DNA from: Rugamonas sp045984285
GTDB taxonomy: Bacteria > Pseudomonadota > Gammaproteobacteria > Burkholderiales > Burkholderiaceae_D
Reading direction: 5' to 3'
NCBI RefSeq assembly: GCF_045984285.3
Contig: NZ_JBJQIK030000003.1
Location: forward strand, 62,001-126,000
DNA length: 64,000 nt
The notes beneath the pieces are model-generated. The model was given only the letters and a program-made list of their open reading frames with translations, was not told the DNA's origin and ran no database searches. A program made the position numbers and the translations under genes. This document shows, piece by piece, positions 61,398-64,000 of this stretch; position 1 is the stretch's first letter; the number at the start of each line of letters is the position of its first letter.

Positions 61398-61754
61398 TCA
61401 GATTGGCTGGTTCTGGTTGAGCGTTACCCAGCCACGAATCAGCCGGTAGGCCTTCCAGATCCACGCCACGCCCCATACCAGGAAGGCGAAGGGAATGCCG
61501 ACCATGGTAACAAACAGGGCCGCGCCCACTACCACCCACACCACATACCACCAGAAGGACCGGATCATCCAGCTGTGATGGCTTTCGATGAAGGTGCCGC
61601 GCGTGTCGTCACGCTTGGCATAGTTGAACAGCAGCGGAATGATGGAGAACAGGCCGAGCGAAAAGAAGAAGCTGGCGGCATGGGCAAGGTACAGCCACCA
61701 CGCCAGGTTTTTGGCAGAGTCGGTGCGTGCGTCGAGAATCAGTTCCTGGTTCAT
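61398..61754 (-). CDS. DUF4870-like membrane protein
   Basis: A 118-residue protein with three membrane helices (about 20-42, 66-84, 86-106). The motif YAKRDDTRGTFIESHHSWMI between helices is characteristic of this small membrane family of unknown function. AGGAGG lies upstream of the ATG. Divergent from tspO. Confidence 0.75.
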   Translation of the reverse strand: MNQELILDARTDSAKNLAWWLYLAHAASFFFSLGLFSIIPLLFNYAKRDDTRGTFIESHHSWMIRSFWWYVVWVVVGAALFVTMVGIPFAFLVWGVAWIWKAYRLIRGWVTLNQNQPI

Positions 61755-61871
61755 TGGTATTCCTCCTTTGGTTCAAGGCTAGCATAGTTTCCGCGAAGTT
61801 CACGCGCCGTGCGCCGCCGCACTTTCGTAGCTGATAAAGTTGCAACTCCAGTGTAAATGAAGAGGAGTGCG

Positions 61872-62366
61872 ATGCGCGGATTGCGGCAGGGGGACATCAA
61901 GGGACTTGCAGGCTGGCTGTTGCTGACGCTGGGCGCCGGCGGTATCGGCGCCATCGGCTCCATGGAAGCATCGGAATTCTATGCGCAGCTGAGCAAGCCG
62001 GGATGGGCGCCGCCGGGCAGCGTATTCGGTCCGGTCTGGACCGCGCTCTATGTGCTGATGGCGGTCGCCGCCTGGCTGGTGTGGCGCGTGCGCGGCTTCG
62101 ATGCAGCGCCGCGCACGATGGCGCTCTATATCGTCCAGCTGATCGCCAACGCCGCGTGGAGCTGGCTGTTCTTCGCCTGGCAGTCGGGCAGCAGCGCCTT
62201 CATCGAAGTCATCGTCCTGTGGCTGCTGATCGCGGCCACGCTGCTTGCGTTCTGGCGTGTGCGCAAACTGGCCGGTGTGCTGATGCTGCCTTACCTGGCC
62301 TGGGTTTCATTCGCTACGGCACTGACCTATGCCTGCTGGCAGCGCAATCCGCAGCTCCTCGGTTAA
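61872..62366 (+). CDS. tspO: TspO/MBR-family tryptophan-rich sensory protein
   Basis: A 164-residue membrane protein with five helices and the TspO signatures SKPGWAPPGSVFGPVWTALY, NAAWSWLFFAWQSG and PYLAWVSFATALTYACWQRN. TspO binds porphyrins and cholesterol-like ligands and acts in stress and tetrapyrrole regulation. GAGGAG at 61862-61867 favours the ATG at 61872 over the one at 61857. The next gene encodes a di-haem cytochrome, which suits a haem-related role. Confidence 0.92.
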   Translation: MRGLRQGDIKGLAGWLLLTLGAGGIGAIGSMEASEFYAQLSKPGWAPPGSVFGPVWTALYVLMAVAAWLVWRVRGFDAAPRTMALYIVQLIANAAWSWLFFAWQSGSSAFIEVIVLWLLIAATLLAFWRVRKLAGVLMLPYLAWVSFATALTYACWQRNPQLLG

Positions 62367-62464
62367 AGGCTATCTTTGCGATTAAACAAAACAATCTTGC
62401 GTTCCCTTTGAATTGACGCTTCCGCCTGCTTTAATGGTTCTGGAGACTTCAACCGGAGAACGCC

Positions 62465-63862
62465 ATGATTGCGACACGGATTGCGCTTGCCCTCGTCATT
62501 TCCCTTGCCCCAGCCGTCGTGTGGACCCAGGTGGCCAAGCCGGACAAGCCGAAGGAAAAGCCGACCAGCTATATGCCGGTCGATATCCGTGAAGACTTCC
62601 AGGTCACGCTGGAGCGCATGCGCGCCGCGCGGCCCATCGTGATGAAGCGCCAGATGGACCTGCTTGCATCACGCTACGATCTCGCCAACCGGCCCTCGAA
62701 GGACACCATGTTCCGCGGCAAGCCCGTGCAGGAAGGCGTGCGCGTGAAGCTGCCGGCGGGTGTCTCATGGCAGCAGCTGGCGGACATGACGCCGGAACAG
62801 ATCCGCGAGCGTGGGCTGTTCCCGGCCGGCTTCATGCCGCTCCCGCATCCGAACCATACGGAAGGCGGCATGCTGTTCCCGAAATTTCATATCGACGAGA
62901 TCCTGAAGCAGGAGCAGCGCGACCTGAACCGCTTCGACCTTGAATTCGACCTGCCGGACCATTTCCTGCCGGAGTTCCCGGCGCCGATTTTCCTCACCAC
63001 GCATCCTGAAATGGGCGACGTGTCGAAAGGGAAGCTGATCACCATCGACAATTTCTACGACACCTTCAACGGCCTGCTGAATCCCAAGCAGATCGAAGGC
63101 CTGCGCCTGCTGGTAACGCCGTTCCCGCAGCAGCAGTTCAACCAGACCGAAGACCGCCGTTCGGTGAAGCCTTCGCGCGGCGTGACCTGCTTCGATTGCC
63201 ATGCCAACGGCCACACCAATGGCGGCACCCACCTGGTGGGCGATATCCGGCCGCAGGAACTGCGCCACCGTATCGAAACGCCGACGCTGCGCGGCGTGAA
63301 CGTGCAGCGCCTGTTCGGCTCCCAGCGCGCGCTGAAGACGGTGGAAGACTTCACGGAGTTCGAGCAGCGTGCCGCCTATTTCGACGGCGACCCTGTCATC
63401 GCCACCAAGAAGGGCGTGAATGTGCTGGAGCGCGGCAGCCAGGTGCACTTCATGGCCGAATTCCAGGCCATCCTCGACTTTCCGCCCGCGCCAAAACTTA
63501 ATGTGCTGGGCAAGCTCGATCCGAAGAAAGCCAGTGCGCAGGAGCTGCGCGGCGAAGCGCTATTCCACGGCAAGGCGCAGTGCGCGAGCTGCCATGCTGC
63601 GCCGTATTTCACGGATAACCTGATGCACAACCTGAAAACGGAGCGCTTCTACAAGCCGAAACTCATCAACGGCATGAAGGCGGTTGGCGATGGCCCGATC
63701 AAGACTTTCCCGCTGCGCGGCATCAAGGAGTCGCCGCCCTATATGCACGACGGCCGCCTGCTGACGCTGGAGGACACGGTTGAATTCTTCAACCTTATCC
63801 TCGAGACGAAGCTGAGCGACCAGGAAAAGGCCGACGTGGTGGCTTTCATGCGCGCGCTGTAG
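62465..63862 (+). CDS. Di-haem cytochrome c, CcpA/MauG-like
   Basis: A 465-residue exported protein: signal peptide (MIATRIALALVISLAPAVVW), haem c motif 1 CFDCH at 242-246 and motif 2 CASCH at 373-377. The end PPYMHDGRLLTLEDTVEFFN is the conserved cytochrome c peroxidase/MauG motif with a possible distal Met or Glu ligand. The N-terminal 230 residues (PHPNHTEGGMLFPKFHIDEI, DLPDHFLPEFPAPIFLTTHP) are longer than in simple CcpA and probably form a separate domain. Likely role: periplasmic peroxide reduction or protein oxidation; the electron donor is not in the window. GGAG before the ATG. Confidence 0.85.
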   Translation: MIATRIALALVISLAPAVVWTQVAKPDKPKEKPTSYMPVDIREDFQVTLERMRAARPIVMKRQMDLLASRYDLANRPSKDTMFRGKPVQEGVRVKLPAGVSWQQLADMTPEQIRERGLFPAGFMPLPHPNHTEGGMLFPKFHIDEILKQEQRDLNRFDLEFDLPDHFLPEFPAPIFLTTHPEMGDVSKGKLITIDNFYDTFNGLLNPKQIEGLRLLVTPFPQQQFNQTEDRRSVKPSRGVTCFDCHANGHTNGGTHLVGDIRPQELRHRIETPTLRGVNVQRLFGSQRALKTVEDFTEFEQRAAYFDGDPVIATKKGVNVLERGSQVHFMAEFQAILDFPPAPKLNVLGKLDPKKASAQELRGEALFHGKAQCASCHAAPYFTDNLMHNLKTERFYKPKLINGMKAVGDGPIKTFPLRGIKESPPYMHDGRLLTLEDTVEFFNLILETKLSDQEKADVVAFMRAL

Positions 63863-63865
63863 CGC

Positions 63866-64000
63866 TCAGTGGCTGCGGCCGTCCCAGTGCTGCACCGGGA
63901 TGCCTTCCAGCTCGATGCCCTCGATGCAGCGGATATTGATGGCGGCGGTCTTGTTGCCTTTCTGGTCCACGCCTTCGCCATGCGTATGCATGCCGCAGTC
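63866..64000 (-). CDS. GFA-family (CENP-V/GFA) protein, C-terminal part (cut by window edge)
   Basis: The last 44 codons and the stop of a gene that enters the window from its right end. Translation DCGMHTHGEGVDQKG, AAINIRCIEGIELEGIPV and QHWDGRSH matches the C-terminus of glutathione-dependent formaldehyde-activating (GFA) family proteins, which end in VNVRCLEGVDL...HFDGRS. The Cys and His at the start belong to the zinc-binding fold. Function within the family is varied. It is convergent with the cytochrome gene, 3 bases away. Confidence 0.72.
   Translation of the reverse strand, partial: DCGMHTHGEGVDQKGNKTAAINIRCIEGIELEGIPVQHWDGRSH

Overview
The window is high-GC, densely packed Gram-negative chromosome. 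Gene content points to a betaproteobacterium, most likely Oxalobacteraceae (Massilia/Duganella/Janthinobacterium type): phaC-phaR for polyhydroxybutyrate, MSHA-type pilus genes, a BamD lipoprotein, the Tsp/Prc protease, and short intergenic palindromes of a kind I associate with that family. The assignment is an inference from gene families; no rRNA or tRNA gene is visible. I see no phage, insertion sequence or CRISPR array.

Layout. (1) 1-11.8 kb: mixed housekeeping and metabolic genes: a GntR-type regulator cut by the window edge, an HExxH membrane protein, prc, a strong candidate small RNA at about 3270-3330, an NHL/M23 exported protein, an adhesin-like lipoprotein, two alpha/beta hydrolases divergent from a LysR regulator, and a pair of acyl-CoA dehydrogenases. 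(2) 11.8-29.65 kb, all minus strand: an apparently continuous block read from 29650 down to 11768. It encodes a complete type IV pilus/type II secretion-like machine (ExeA-like ATPase, secretin, TPR protein, GspE, GspF, a fused PilM-PilN-like protein, a PilO-like protein, a small PilP/MshK-like protein, three pseudopilin-like proteins). A 1496-residue hybrid histidine kinase and a REC-GGDEF diguanylate cyclase follow directly. (3) 29.8-43.05 kb, all plus strand: a second, canonical MSHA pilus cluster (mshE, G, minor pilin, A, C, D, O, P, then I, PilN-like, J, K, L, M, N) diverging from the first. It is followed tail to tail by a degenerate HD-GYP protein.

(4) 43-52 kb: an aminotransferase, a solitary PIN-domain protein, yaaA, bamD, rluD, pgeF, a small membrane protein, and the phaC-phaR polyhydroxyalkanoate genes, with a promoter and terminator between the last two. 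(5) 52-58.7 kb: a glucoside-utilisation locus: GH1 beta-glucosidase, sugar ABC transporter (binding protein, two permeases, ATPase) and a LacI-family regulator facing the operon. A LacI-type palindrome sits just downstream of the beta-glucosidase promoter. (6) 58.8-64 kb: rimO, a cystathionine beta-lyase-like enzyme, a small membrane protein, tspO, a di-haem cytochrome c and the C-terminal end of a GFA-family protein.

The most interesting structure is the pair of divergent pilus/secretion machines. Both motor ATPases carry an N-terminal MshEN-type domain, a family known to bind cyclic di-GMP. The flanking genes encode a diguanylate cyclase downstream of a multi-PAS hybrid kinase on one side and a degenerate HD-GYP protein on the other. 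A local sensor-to-c-di-GMP-to-motor circuit is a reasonable inference. The second strongest item is the candidate small RNA behind prc, which has a near-consensus promoter, tandem anti-Shine-Dalgarno-like repeats and a textbook terminator.
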